From Coccinella septempunctata (taxonomy: Eukaryota; Arthropoda; Insecta; Coleoptera; Coccinellidae): DNA of 64,000 nucleotides. The stretch is from positions 18,602,501 through 18,666,500 of the forward strand of contig NC_058191.1 in assembly GCF_907165205.1 (NCBI RefSeq), given 5' to 3'. A program made the translations under genes and the position numbers. Below the pieces are notes generated by a model, which was not told the origin of the DNA, did not search any database, and saw only the letters and a list, made by a program, of their open reading frames with translations. This document shows, piece after piece, positions 33,015 to 44,639 of this stretch (its first letter is position 1; every line of letters begins with the position of its first letter).

Positions 33015-33949
33015 TATGCTCTCCATCGTCTACAGAAGAGTGGTGGTTCATTTTAATCGTTAGAGCTGGGGCTGTAGGGCTTTCAGTATGAAAAAAATTA
33101 TCTTAGGATATTGATTTATTCCTCTTTTTACTCTATCCATCAATTTCTCTGACTGTCTATTTTGAACTGATATTTCTCCCGGAGTTGAAATCCGTAAAAT
33201 ATTCTGAATAGAAAAAAAAAAGTATGAAATTATAAATTATAAACCCTAATTTATAACCCTTGGTAAGAATTAACTCCATCTATCCTTGCATATAGCTTAT
33301 TGTTCGCATCGGCATTCTATTCTAAATAAGGGAAAAATTTAAGAGACTGCAGCATTGATATCATACATACGGTATTGACCGTGGAGGAGTAGTCGTTCTT
33401 TTCGCTTATAACTTTTTTTTATTGATTTGGTGGTAAAACATGGATACACCGAAAAAATAGATCGCTGGGCTTACTAGTCATAATTATTGGAGTTGATATT
33501 TCTTGTAGTTAAATATTGATGAATGCATTTTTGGATTTGATTTCGTGTAGAAATAATTGATATTTCAAAATGACCGTTTATTTCGACGTTTCTACTACAA
33601 TCACATACGACTTTATCAAGAAAATGTAATTTTTTTTATTTCTATTTTCGTAACAACCTTATATGAAATATATTGGAAAACTTTGAAGAAAAAAGATGAA
33701 TATGAAATCGGGTAAGTCGTTCACATGCAAGTTATGGAGTGACCAAGAGAAATGGGGATTCATTTTGGTATAGTTCTCTTCAACCATAATCTGGTGAAAA
33801 AAGAATTTTCTTCAAAACACCCTGTTTATTCGGAATTGTCGGCCTGTCCCTAATCTCTCCTCAGAAAAACTTTATCGCGCCTTTTTATAAGGTATATAAA
33901 TTCTATACATTCTCTTGAGTCCACCTTATTGTTTATATTGTATACTTAC
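33015..33949. other. Presumed intron sequence, no exon seen
   Basis: This lies directly after the splice donor of the Ptp10D-like exon on the minus strand. I found no next exon here. Repeat-like text with TTGATTTATTCCTC and GGCTGTAGGGCTTTCA continues from the 31.8 kb repeats. Confidence 0.4.
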
Positions 33950-34216
33950 GGGTCCATTAGCTTCACTGAAGTAATTTTTCCTGAACCTTATCTGAATGGT
34001 AGTCGTTCCTTTGCAAACTTCAGTTGGAACAACTTGCATCTCAGGTTTAGGTGGGGCAAGAATGGGCATTTTTTGCTTCCAGATTGTCTCAGGCCCATAA
34101 CCGACCTTCGTTTCTGCTTTAATTTTGAAAATGTAAGTCTGACCAGGACTGAGCTGTCGTATGACTCCTCTGAATTCATTTGGGCTGAATTCTCTGTTCT
34201 GTCTGATGTTGGAAGA
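33950..34216 (-). CDS. Ptp10D: Ptp10D-like receptor tyrosine phosphatase, fibronectin III exon (downstream one)
   Basis: This 267 bp minus-strand exon begins after an ATTTTAG acceptor and ends at a CCC|GTAAGT donor, phase 0 at both ends. It encodes the end of one FN3 domain (GVIRQLSPGQTYIFKIKAET, then GYGPETIW) and the start of the next (MPILAPPKPEMQVVPTEVC, then IRFRKNYFSEANG). The wording is very close to what I recall of Drosophila Ptp10D, a receptor phosphatase acting at cell surfaces in axon guidance and tracheal development. It continues in frame from the exon at 45947-46356. The transmembrane and phosphatase domains are not in the window. The plus-strand frame over this exon is an antisense shadow. 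Confidence 0.85.
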
Positions 34217-34302
34217 CTAAAATATTTCGAAAAATATCATATTCATAATACGTGAGGGAGGAAGAGAGGAGAAAGAAGTTTTAATGTCAATCGAAAAGAG
34301 GC

Positions 34303-34425
34303 CCTTCAGTATATTAAAAGCTTTCAAGAGGGACAGGGTGTTTCTACTGAGATTTTTCACTAAGCTTTTGTATCATGAGCCGAATCGTGTGTGGTACACC
34401 GTTACACTTACCTCTGTTACAACTT
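34303..34425. repeat. Diverged copy of a dispersed repeat shared with 19244-19391
   Basis: Shared order of landmarks: AGTAT-AAAAGCTT, an ACGG/AGGG block, CTAAGCTYTWGTATCAT, then GGTACMCNGTTACACT-ACCTCT. This copy lacks the MITE that interrupts the other one. Confidence 0.5.
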
Positions 34426-34433
34426 ATATGTAC

Positions 34434-34640
34434 AGGGTGTTCCGCTAGTGTCGCAGCGGGCGATATAACTGTAGCGGTCAAAGTTTGGCAAACTGCAAAC
34501 TTGAATTACTCCAAGAATAGCATAACCTAAAAATATTTTCGAATATATCGCGTGTCCCACAAAAGAGGAATGGAGGTTGACTTCAATTTTTCAAATGGGA
34601 TGCACTATATTCAGTAGTCTTTTCAGGGGCGGATGGGCTA
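34434..34640 (+). repeat. Dispersed repeat, partner of 44640-44820 (minus)
   Basis: The block ACAGGGTGTTCCGCTAGTGT through GCAAACTTGAATTACTCCAA, ATTTTCGAATATATCG and ATGCACTATATTCAGTAG matches the reverse complement of 44640-44820. A CAGGGTGTTCC start is common at insect mariner-like MITE ends. Confidence 0.65.
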
Positions 34641-34737
34641 CCTCGAACCGGCACAGGAAATTTCTTCCAGACCAGCCCACTTCAAGAACGAAAAAAGTAG
34701 TTTTAAGGTGGGGGTTCAGTGGAGTAGCTAGCACAGT

Positions 34738-34768
34738 GAACTCTAAAAGAAAAGTTCTTTTAGAGTTC
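34738..34768. repeat. Short perfect hairpin
   Basis: GAACTCTAAAAGAA and TTCTTTTAGAGTTC are perfect 14 bp arms around the loop AAG. TAGCT on the left and AGCTA on the right extend the symmetry with gaps. Confidence 0.75.
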
Positions 34769-36619
34769 AATGAGCTAGTATGTGGTGCCATGAAAAAGAC
34801 GTTTTGATGAACAGCCCCTAAGGATGGCAACTGAAAAGCAATTTTAAATTTTTTTCTTATAATTGAGAAAACTGTCAGGTAATTGAGCAGACATTTTGTG
34901 GGAGCGGGAAGGCGATGAAAAAATTTGGCGATGTTCCCATATAATTGCAAGGAGTAGAAAAAACACCTCTACAGTCGTTTCGCGAGAATTCTTCTGCTTA
35001 TTCATATAATACTTTTGGGAAATTTTTGATAGCTTGATTTATTTTGAACAAATAAGATCTCTCATCATTTCCTGGTTTGAGTGAGAGTTTTTAGCTAGTT
35101 GGCGGATATCATGCTGACATTATAGGAAAACACCACCATTTTTTTTTTTTCTTTAGAACAACTACTCAATTTGATTTCCGTCCGATTTCTGGTTTCGATG
35201 AAAAATTTCACCTTTCTCTTTATATGCCATCTTCAGAGGGCCGTATATAAGCAGCGGCTGGCCAAAAAAAATTATATGCAAGACCCGTTTTCCGATTATG
35301 AATCAATCTTTAAATTACTACTCATTTACAACCTGCATGAATATATTCATATATGGTTAGTTTTATATTTATTTCCATCTATTTTATTCAAAACAACTCT
35401 AAGTAAATAGCATCAACGGAAAATGTATCCATGTTGTCTATAGGTATGGTTGAAAAAATAACATACACAACATGGATGCTTAGTTTCCGAATTTCGATTT
35501 CAAATTTCCTCAGGGATATTTTGATTGAAATTGGTGGAATCTGAAAAAAGGTTGGAAATAGTCTCTATGTATCATTAATTTCCAAGCCAGTTGACTCTGA
35601 AGCAGTTTTCCTACTTTCAAAAATGGTTTTTACCATAATACCTCTCCATGCTCATGTTAGATAGTTTGTCGGATATAATATTTTGATATACCTTAAAATA
35701 TCATCAAATCGATTATTCATTTCAAGATTTTGCTCAACGAATAAAAGTACAAAATCGCTTAAGTGAAACACACTGTACTACATAAATTCTGAACATACAG
35801 GGATATTCAAAACTAAAATAAAATCTACAAGCTATTGATATTGCAACTAATTATATGGCCATTACTGTAAACACGCCTTATGTTTCTAGTTTCGGGATAT
35901 AGAAAACACAAAAATTGATAATAATAACACAAATAATTTTGACAGTAGAAACAAGAAAATTTAGTTGTAGGGGTTTTTTGTTGAAAAATTATATAACTCG
36001 TTTCACTGCAGATTATAGAAGGCGCTAGATCTCAAAGAAGAGACCTATCCTGTTAGAAAATGTATTTTTGCTCAATAACCTTAATATTTTTTCGGAGATT
36101 TTCGTTTTACATAATTGAATTGCAATTTATGCATCTCCAAATACTAAGTTGGGCGACATAGAGTTTGTTTTTTCTATAGCTAGCAAGCTTCTGTCAAATA
36201 ATATCATTCCTCTGCTTTTAATATCGCAATACCGAACTTTACTTTCACACCCCGTGTCCCATGGACTGGCAACTTAAAACATTCGTATGAGGCAAGTTTA
36301 ACATAAGAATCATACAATCACGTGTAGTTTTTGTTTGCAACTCCTTCATTATGTTTCAAGTCACCCTGTTTGTGCCAATTGTTCAGGAATAATTAACATT
36401 TATCAGTATAATTTTCAAAACTTATTGAAACATATATTTACTAATAAATTTCCCAACATTCATTTTGAATTGGTTTTCAATATTTGTAAAAATAAAGTTA
36501 TCGGCGTAAAACATGTTCCGCCAGAGACAAAAAAAATAGTACGAACTGACCAGCCTTCCGGCCTAATAATCGACCGGCCCACCGGGAATTTTTCCGGTTT
36601 CAAGGCGGTCCCATCCGCT
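34769..36619. other. Intron sequence, no feature recognised
   Basis: This lies between the two Ptp10D-like exons. It is AT-rich, and I see no coding similarity in either strand. Confidence 0.4.
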
Positions 36620-36925
36620 TCCTATATGCTTTTGTATTCTTTTCACATATTTTTCCTCAATAGTTTTCGGAATATTCGTCATTTTGAAATAAAATGATAC
36701 CTGTAGAGGCTATGTTATTTAATTTTCATTCACGAACCCTTGCACATAACAATAACAGCTTTACATGGATTGAAAGACAAGATTTCAGAAAATCATAGCC
36801 AGCTATAATAAGGCATCTCCAGCATATGAAGTTTCCACAAAAGGACTATCAACATGACGAAATTCAAATCGATTCATCTTCATTTTTTCAAATGCAATGC
36901 ATATGATTTTTTTTATCATTAAAAT
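36620..36925 (+). repeat. Dispersed repeat, partner of 44322-44625 (minus)
   Basis: Landmarks ATATGCTTTTGTATTCTTTT, GATACCTGTAGAGGCTATGT and CATCTCCAGCATATGAAGTT all recur in inverse orientation at 44322-44625. The two copies flank Jockey copy A. Confidence 0.75.
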
Positions 36926-37474
36926 AACCTTTCATGTGTTTCCCTCAAATTCACATTCCTCTGAATTCCAATAGCAGAATTTGCTTTTCTGTGGACAATG
37001 TCAACAATCGATTTCTTCATTTTTTTTTTGTTTATTTATTCTTGATAATTTCTTCATTTTTCACGGATTTGATGAAATAAAAATTCGAAACAGTCTCGAG
37101 TGGAATCTTGACAAAAGAAGACGTGCTATAGTGCTCCTAGTGCTATAAAAGAGAAAGCGGAAGAGAAAGTCGAAGTGAAAGTGCCCACTAACAAAGCTAC
37201 GGAATATTTGATTCCGTCTGTTAAGTTTGTGTAGGTTCTATATTTGAAATTTTCAAAGTTGGTGTTCATCCCCAGTGTCCAGATTTTTTATGGTTGGTAC
37301 TGCAGAAAATATCAGGTGAGCTTATTTTTCGTATCTTTTTTCTGATTTTTCTCATAGCGTAGAAAACTTTCGGCTTCATACCAAAGTTTTATATTAGACT
37401 ATTTCAGTGAAGATTCCTGAATATTTTATTATTTTCAAATTGTTTGATATTTTGAGAAATCTGAGTATAAAACC

Positions 37475-38915
37475 ATGTCGGAAACCTCAGATAATGAGGG
37501 TTCCTATATAGAGCGACCGATGCAGAAGAATTCAGCGACGGCGAACACGAGGAGCTTGTAAGGCTCAAAGAAGAGAGTGGGCAGTTGAAGGCTCAAATAA
37601 ATAAACTAACTTAAACCGTGCCTCAGTTGGTCGGGGAGATACGCCTCTTGAGAGAGGAAGTTATAAGAATAAAGCGCCTCAATCCCCTAGTTTTGCTGAA
37701 ATTGCAAAACAGATCAGGGCACAGAAATCCCCCACATTTGCTGAAATTGTAAAGCCGGTAGCGGTCCCCAAAAATTCCTCCAAACAGGAAGTAGCTCCAG
37801 AACCGGAAAAGAAGAAAAATGTTGCAACTCAAGTTGCAAAAACCCAGAACGAGCCGCCCACAAAACGCGCGCGTAAAGAAAGTTCATCTTCAGACGAAGA
37901 GACCGCAAAAAAGCAACGGAGTTACCTAAAAAAGATAAAATTCCACCCATCACGACGATGGGTACAGCCGATTGGGTAGAGATCTCAAAAGCTTACATTA
38001 AGAAATTCAGCTACAATAGAGCAACCGTCGTAAAAGACGGAATAAGGATCGTAGCCTCGACTGTGGATGACTACAGAAACATAACGAAATATTTTGACCA
38101 GATTGGTAAGGAGTACTTTACCTACCAGATGGAGGAATAGAAAAAGATCTACGCAGTCATGAGGCATCTCCCAATAGATGCTGACATAGATATAATATAA
38201 TAATAATAATAATAATATAATCAAAAATGATCTAAAAGTCCAAGGAATCCATGACGCCGAGGTGTCCAGAATGACATCCAATAAAACCAAAAAGTTTATA
38301 CCCTTATACCTGGTCAAAACTCAGAGAAAGGAGATTTTCGAAATAAGGCGCCTCTACAATCTCTGCATTGTAGTGGAATCAAAAAGAAGGGCAGAAAATC
38401 AAAGTCAATGCTTCAGATGCCAGAGGTATGGACATGCCCAAAACAAGTGCTCTTTTCCATACAGATGCGTTAAATGTTTGGGAAATCATTGCACAAAAGA
38501 TTGCGAACTTACCAGAAAAGTTGAGGAGAGAAATGCCACCTGCGTTCTGTGCGGCGAAGAAGGCCATCCAGCAAGCTACAAAGGATGTAGAGAATTCAAA
38601 TTAGTGACAAGAAAGAGGAAAACAGGCCAGAAATCGGCTCAGCAGAGCACGATTCCTCGAAAAGTCCAGGAGAAAAAGAAGCCCACCCTCTCCAAAGTAG
38701 ACGACAAGAAAAAAGAAGTACCTAAACCAGTACAGAAGAAGGAGCAACAGAAAATGCCTCAAGCTAAACCTACGATCAACAAAACAAAAGAAAACAGAAA
38801 AGTCTCTGAATCCGCCGACGATTTAGACACTTTTACTGAAAAAAATTTCAACAAAATCATGTTGAAAAGAGAGATGGAGAAAAAACTCCAAGGAATGTTC
38901 AGTAAATTGAAATAA
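37475..38915 (+). pseudogene. Jockey copy A ORF1, several frameshifts
   Basis: From MSETSDNEGSY the reading passes through frame changes near 37500-37700, a basic region PPTKRARKESSSSDEETAKK, MGTADWVEISKAYIKKFSYN, an in-frame stop at 38138 and an expanded AAT microsatellite at 38193-38225. It then reads on cleanly from 38262 to 38915. The latter part has three knuckles: CFRCQRYGHAQNKC, CVKCLGNHCTKDC and CVLCGEEGHPASYKGC. The C-terminus is Lys/Glu-rich with ESADDLDTFTEKNFN. The same layout occurs in copy B. The protein would bind element RNA. Confidence 0.85.
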
Positions 38916-41575
38916 TGGAACATACAACTAGGAAAAATTCCCTTAAAATAGTCTCCTGGAACATAAACGGGGTCAGAACTCGAAAATCCGAGATAGAAGA
39001 AATAATATCAGAGAGAAAACCTGATATTATAGCCTTACAGGAAACAAGAATAAAACCAAATACGCGATTGAACATCATGAATTATGAGATATATAGATGT
39101 GACAGAATCAGAAACACTGGAGGAGGTGTTGCCTTACTGGTTAGACGAGATCTGAAACACTATTTTAAAGGAAGATCTGACGAGTCACAAATAGAAACAG
39201 TGACGATTGTTGCTGAAATAAATCGACAAAGAGTCGAAGTCACATCGGCATATAAAAGACCGACAAATAACTTATTGGAAAAAGAAATCAACAACTTACT
39301 AGATGGAACAAACCCGAAAATCTGCATCGGAGATTTGAATTGCAAATCTCCAGAATGGAACAGCAGGATGGAAAACAGAAATGGCAGAAAACTGAAAGAT
39401 CTCGCTGAAAAACATGAAGGTATCGTTATTGGACCTGAAGAACCAACGTATTTAGCATTCGGAAATGGATTACCAGATATAATTGATATCGCAATCATGA
39501 AAAATATCACTAGAGAATTCTCGATAGAGACCTTGTGGGACGGAACCTCTAACCACAACCCCATCGAATTAACAATAGGAGAAGGGCCAAGAAGAGAACT
39601 AATGCAAACAAGAAAATACACCGATTGGACTAAATATAGCCACCTGATACAATCGGAGGTAACAGAAATACCAACAATCAACACACCGGAAGACCTAGAA
39701 AGAGCAGTTGATAAACTAGAAAAGAATATACTAGATGCCTACAAAAAGAGCACAAAGAAAATAACGAGACCAGCACCGATACATCCACACGGTGATACAC
39801 CCAGAGAAATCAAAGATCTCATCAGGGAAAATCGGAGACTAAGAAAAACATCCAGGCTCAACAAAACAGATATAACTGAGAGAAATTCTAAAGAATGCCC
39901 TGAAGGACAAGAGAACAAATAGATGGAACAAAAGAGTTCAAGAACTAAATACTATCGATCATTCTGCATGGAAAAGGCAAAAATGTCTGAGAAGAGAAAA
40001 GATCAAAATACCACCTCTCCACGGAAAAAGAGGAATGGCATATACACATATCGATAAAGCAGAAGCACTGGCGGACTCAATCGAAAGAGAATCGAGAATA
40101 AATTACAGACCTGATGACGATAATGATGATCTGGAAGAACTAGTTGAGAACAACGAAGAAGAAACGGACGAACCACCAGTAGACGGCAAAATAGAAAACC
40201 CAACATCTCCATTCGAAATAAAGGAGATAATCAGAAGCTTGAAAAATAGAAAAGCTCCCGGAAGTGATAAAATAACGAATGTTATGTTGAAGAAATTACC
40301 TAGAAAAGGTATAGCTGCTCTCACAAATATTGCAAACGGTATAATGAGGACTGAACACTATCCGAAAAAGTGGAAAACTGCAGAAATCATAGTGTTCAGC
40401 AAACCAGGCAAAGATAAAAATTCCCCCAAAGCTACAGGCCGATAAGTTTATTGTCCACCCTAGGAAAAGTAGTAGAAAGAGTAATCGCTAGAAGGCTTAC
40501 AGAAGAAACTGAAAATCTGAATCTCATTCCAGCAGAGCAATTCGGATTCAGAAGAGATCACTCAACAGAACAGCAATTACTGAGACTCACAGAATACATA
40601 ACAGAAGGATTCCAAAATAAACAAGCAACTGGTCTTGTACTACTAGATGTCGCCAAAGCATTCGACAGAGTATGGCATGAAGGATTGATTTACAAAATGA
40701 GATATGCTGGATATTCAATCAAACTGTGCAAGTTGATTAGGAATTATTTGAGGAACAGAAGATTGTACGTGAAAGTGGAAGGAGAAAACTCCACAACCAG
40801 ATATATGGAAGCAGGGGTGCCTCAAGGGTCAGTACTTGGGCCGTTACTGTATAACATATATATTCAGGATATACCAAAATCTCCAAGGACTATGCTGACA
40901 CTATATGCCGACGACGCCGGAATCGCAATGCGACATCGCAAGCCAGAAATCATAGAAGGAAAATTACACGAAGCTATAGATGAAATAAATGACTGGTGTA
41001 TTGAATGGAAAATGAAGCTCAACGGACAAAACAGCCAAGCGATATTACTGCAAAAGAGGAGACTGAGAACTACAACGAATCTAGAGGTAGATGGAGAAGG
41101 AATCGAATGAAAAAACGAAGCGAAATATTTAGGTATCACCCTAGACAAAGGTCTAACTTGGAGAAGCCATATCAAACAAGCCGTTGACAAAACCAAGGCA
41201 ACGATGAATATGTTCTACCTGCTGATAGGTAGAAAGAGCCACATGTCCAATGAGACAAAATTGAAAATAATCAAAGTCGTTGCTAGACGGCAACTGATAT
41301 ATGGATCAGGTGCGGGTGGGGATTCGCGGCAAAGAGCTATATACAAAGAATTCAGGCAACAGAAAACAAGCTACTACGATGTGCCATAGATGCGCCTTGG
41401 TTTGCCAGGAACAAACAGATATATCGAGATTTGAAGTGGGAAACCATCACCGAATTTATGAAGAGGAAAGCTGAAAAGTTATTCGAAACAGCGAAGGAAC
41501 ATCCAAACGAAGAACTCAGGACACTAGTGGACTACGATCCGGAGGAAGACAGAGGAAGAGAATGAGAATTTACTA
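38915..41575 (+). pseudogene. Jockey copy A ORF2, broken
   Basis: ORF2 starts at ATG 38915 directly at the end of ORF1. The endonuclease has IVSWNINGVRTRK, IALQETRI, CIGDLNCKSPEWNSR and SNHNPIEL, the last with Asn in place of the usual Asp of SDH. After a shift at about 39900 the RT begins: KAPGSDKITNVMLKKLP. After another at about 40445 it runs FGFRRDHSTEQQLL, LLDVAKAFDRVWHEG, AGVPQGSVLGPLLY and LTLYADDAGIAM, so the catalytic site is preserved. A stop at 41108 and later shifts damage the C-terminal region, which can be followed to about 41575. Confidence 0.88.
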
Positions 41576-41625
41576 AAGGAGACCGCGAGATCAATTGAGA
41601 AGAGATTAAAATGAGAACGGAAACT

Positions 41626-41795
41626 AACGGCATGCAGACAATTATTGAATTCTGAAAAAGTACACCTCCGGGCAGGATTCGAACCCGCGCCCCTCTTGAT
41701 TACCGGTCAAGTGCTCTACCCAACTAAGCCACCAGAGGTCATGGTTTCCATCTGCGTTGACGGACCTATACTGAATCAGAATCCATATGTTAGTA
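41626..41795 (-). repeat. tRNA-derived SINE-like unit 1
   Basis: The segment from AACGGCATGCAGACAATTAT to GACCTATACTGAATCAGAAT recurs at 42040-42208 with few differences. On the minus strand it contains a tRNA-like sequence followed by a T-run. It lies in the 3' UTR of Jockey copy A. Confidence 0.7.
41664..41738 (-). tRNA. tRNA-like sequence, apparent anticodon GGT, atypical
   Basis: The minus strand folds as a cloverleaf. A 7 bp acceptor stem pairs CCTCTGG with CCGGAGG (one wobble). The D stem is GCTT/GAGC, and the anticodon stem CTTGA/TCAAG has loop CCGGTAA. The T arm is GCGGG-TTCGAAT-CCTGC with a perfect B box. The anticodon would be GGT (Thr), which eukaryotic nuclear genomes do not normally use, and position 33 is C where T is near-universal. 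A TTTTT terminator follows four bases on. I therefore regard it as a tRNA-derived repeat rather than a working tRNA gene. Confidence 0.5.
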
Positions 41796-42039
41796 CGGGT
41801 CTCCTTGTGAACGTTTTATTGTTCGCAAGGGTTAGAGATTGTTAGGAGGTGGTAAGGGAACAACATTCACTTTCAGTGATTATCAAGATCCTTTTTACCC
41901 ATTACCCATGGCATCGTCGACATTTAGCGACATCTGTAGGGGGCGGATGCGGATTCTCCGACCACTGAACAGAATAAGCCGAAATTTTTAAATTAAGTAG
42001 TGGAATTAATGTCTGTGAATTAAATATCAATGAATAGTT
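41796..42039. other. Spacer between the two tRNA-like units
   Basis: No gene or repeat recognised. With unit 1 it makes up a 414 bp period. Confidence 0.4.
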
Positions 42040-42208
42040 AACGGCATGCAGACAATTATTGAATTCTGAAAAAGTACACCTCCGGGCAGGATTCGAACCC
42101 GCGCCCCTCTTGATTACCGGTCAAGTGCTCTACCCAACTGAGCCACCAGAGGTCACGGTTTCCATCTGCGTTGACGGACCTATACTGAACCAGAATACAT
42201 TTGTAAGT
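42040..42208 (-). repeat. tRNA-derived SINE-like unit 2
   Basis: A close copy of 41626-41795. Its right end abuts the IS630-like element that starts at about 42210. Confidence 0.7.
42078..42152 (-). tRNA. Second tRNA-like sequence, same atypical anticodon loop
   Basis: Identical to the copy at 41664-41738 except that the D arm reads GCTC rather than GCTT, which restores a standard pair. The loop CCGGTAA and the T-run after the acceptor stem are the same. Preservation of all stems in both copies suggests that the tRNA part came from a functional ancestor. Confidence 0.5.
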
Positions 42209-42209
42209 A

Positions 42210-43406
42210 TACTTCATTCAAATTTATTTCAGCAGTCGGTTGGCCATGAAATAATTTTCTCAAGTTTTTGTAACTAAAACGAAGTTAGGTTGGCACTCAT
42301 GAAATGTCGTTAATGTCATAACGCCGTTGCCACAACTAATATCAATTTTTATTAAAAAAAAATGCCGAAGTGATTGAAAAAAGAGACAGGGTTTCAGGAA
42401 GTGCTAATTAGAATGCAGGTCCGCTCATTCAAATAGTTATACCCTGATATCTAAAATCCAGAATATGTCAGACGGTAGCGAACATATTCAATGTAAGAGA
42501 ATTTATATAATGTTTCATCTGAATCTAAACGACTTATATTTCAGCTGGATATTTCCACAATCAGAAAGATGGTGAATGAAGAGGATGACAAAGAATTTCC
42601 TTCTATTGGGAGACCCAAAAAAGTGGTGGCATTTGAGAATCTTATGTTTGTGTGAATTAATGCGAAAAGTTTACTACAGGATTTTCGATAAATGTCATCG
42701 GAAAATAATTTCCCTAAAATGGATTTTTCTATTTTTCATTTGACTTGTCCTATACAATGTAAATGTCTTAAGGTACTAATAAATACCTAATTATTATTAT
42801 GACATCAATTTATTAAGATGAATAGCCACAAATACGCGCAAGTTGCCCTGTTACTTGTTTATTCATGTGAAATTTTTGTTCAACGGTGAAGTTGCATCGT
42901 AACTTGAAACTTCCTTCAATTCCTTTTACTTATATTGATGCAAGATGATTTTTGTTGAAGAATTTAACATTCTTATAATTATCTGTTAATTCCTTCGAGA
43001 GATACCCATTTCCAACCACTGCATCATATGCATTTCACCTTCGGGTTAATATTTTTGAAATCTACAAATGATGTAAGCCAAAGAAGATAACGAACATTAA
43101 CTCTCCTCAAGTTGGTGCATATTATGATATTATACGGATCTCTTGTATTTTCCATGCAAATAACTGGATTTGGTATGCCTTCAATCAGTTTGTATAAACT
43201 TCAATTATGTTCGTCACATATTTTCCGAAGAGATTCGACATTGTAATAAAATACGTAACTTTTACGTAGAACGGGCAACATATCGTTGATTTGAAACCCA
43301 AAAATGTTTTGACAAGCTTCATAACCCCACATTTTCGTACTATACAGAGTGAAATGTGTCAAATTTCCATGGCCAACCGACTGCTAAAATAAAATTGAAT
43401 GAAGTA
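42210..43406 (+). mobile_element. IS630-like 1.2 kb element, copy 1
   Basis: The inverted ends, TACTTCATTCAAATTTATTT on the left and AATTGAATGAAGTA on the right, extend inward to AGCAGTCGGTTGGCCATG and its inverse. The element is flanked by TA, the target of IS630/Tc1/mariner elements. A near-identical copy starts at 62837. Inside is an intron-containing N-terminal transposase remnant. The remaining 700 bp shows no catalytic DDE/D motif, so the element is non-autonomous. Confidence 0.8.
42362..42655 (+). pseudogene. Helix-turn-helix transposase remnant with a 52 bp intron
   Basis: An initiation ATG at 42362 (MPK, then a frame break) leads to exon 1, ending ...RQTVANIFN in the better copy. 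A GTAAGA donor at 42493 and a TTTCAG acceptor ending at 42544 bound a 52 bp intron. Exon 2 continues LDISTIRKMVNEEDDKEFPS and IGRPKK to a stop at 42653. The joined text reads like the helix-turn-helix and linker of IS630-type transposases, where GRPKK- or GRPRK-like basic motifs are typical. The catalytic domain is absent. I infer that the exon was kept by transposition rather than selection. Confidence 0.5.
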
Positions 43407-43686
43407 TAGGTGTCTTATTAAAACTATACTAAGAAGAGATATTCGAAATGGACGAACATGAAAACCCTAGCACGACAATGTGCAAGAAGAAATTAACCGA
43501 TCAAGGGATAAATGGTTTATAGTCAAGTGCCCGGAACCAAAAAAGCAGGTTAGGTTTAGTGGGTCGCAAACTCGGAGACTGAGTAACCCCACAGTTTTCC
43601 CTAGAAATGGGTTCCTCTGGGCGAGAGATAGAGCCCCGTGTTTTTCCATGGTCGCAGATTCCCCCTGCTATAAAAAAAAATTCGAA

Positions 43687-44231
43687 GAATACAGATTAGT
43701 TTGAATGTTACAAAAAAATAAACGAGTTAAGACATTTTGGAAGACAAAATACCTGCTTTCTTCCTCATACGACAAGCAGATATTCAGGCTGCCAAGCCTT
43801 TTTCTGCTTGAAATTTTTGCAAGATTCGAATCTTCAAGGAGAAACTGAGATAATTATCAAAAATGTATCTTGAAAAATAGGTTTAGATCTTGTCCAGGAA
43901 GCAATTTTTTTTCTTCAAAAGCTGATTTCATCAAATTTTCAAGTAGATACACTAAAACATTCCAGTTCATCATTTCGCTGAATTATGACAATATGAATTG
44001 AAACCTACGATGATATTAATTCCAAGCAAAATAATTTGACAGTTCTCAATAAATACAGACAAGCAAATTCTGCTACTTGAATTCGGAGGTATGTTGATTT
44101 TAGGGAAGCACTTCGAAAAAGTTCTAAAAAATCCTATTCTGTTAAAAATATATGCATATCATGTATTTGACAAAAAGTGGAATAAAATGAATAGATTAAT
44201 TGTTCTTAGGTTATCGTCCATTTAGTTAGAT
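43687..44231. other. Intron sequence, no feature recognised
   Basis: AT-rich sequence right of Jockey copy A; no coding similarity. Confidence 0.4.
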
Positions 44232-44303
44232 GAAATGAAAGAATATTGGGAATCTTGGACAATAAATAAAATTAGTCCAAGATTCCCAATATTCTTTCAT
44301 TTC
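44232..44303. repeat. Perfect 29 bp inverted repeat with 14 bp loop
   Basis: The arm GAAATGAAAGAATATTGGGA... at 44232-44260 is the exact complement of 44275-44303, and the loop is AATAAATAAAATTA. Perfect pairing suggests recent origin or gene-conversion upkeep. Confidence 0.9.
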
Positions 44304-44321
44304 AAAATGAATAGATATTTT

Positions 44322-44625
44322 ATTCATGAAAAAAATCATATGCATTGCATTTGAAAAATGAAGATACATCGATTTGAAACTCGTCATGTTGATAGTATTT
44401 TTGTGGACACTTCATATGCTGGAGATGCTCCATTAAAGCTATGATTCTTTGAAATCTTGTCTTTCAATCTAAGTAAAGCTGTTACTGGTATGTGTGAGGG
44501 TTCGTGAATTATAATTAAATAACATAGCCTCTACAGGTGTCTTTTTTTTCGGAAAAATAACAAATATTTCGAAATCTGTTGAAGAAAAATATGTAAAAAG
44601 TATACAAAATCATGCCGGAAGTTCC
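44322..44625 (-). repeat. Inverted partner of 36620-36925
   Basis: Reverse complement of the block at 36620-36925, about 80 percent similar by eye, in the order CATATGCATTGCATTTGAAA, CTTCATATGCTGGAGATG, ATAGCCTCTACAGGTGTC. Confidence 0.75.
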
Positions 44626-44639
44626 AGAGAATTGAAAAA

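Larger units (their letters stand above)
37090..43680 (+). mobile_element. Jockey-like retrotransposon copy A with insertions in its 3' UTR
   Basis: The start ACAGTCTCGAGTGGAATC resembles the start of copy B (ACAGTTCAGTG at 47313). The end has an A-run at 43672-43680. Both sides carry TTCGAA preceded by A bases (37084-37089 and 43681-43686), a probable short target duplication. It holds ORF1, ORF2 and a long 3' UTR that matches copy B (57300-57480). The UTR is split at about 41620-43410 by two tRNA-like units and an IS630-like element. It lies within the 11.7 kb intron between the two Ptp10D-like exons, antisense to the gene. Confidence 0.85.

Noticed and set aside
33929..34255. 108-codon plus-strand frame
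   Set aside because: It is the antisense shadow of the Ptp10D-like exon; the minus strand has splice borders and FN3 sequence.
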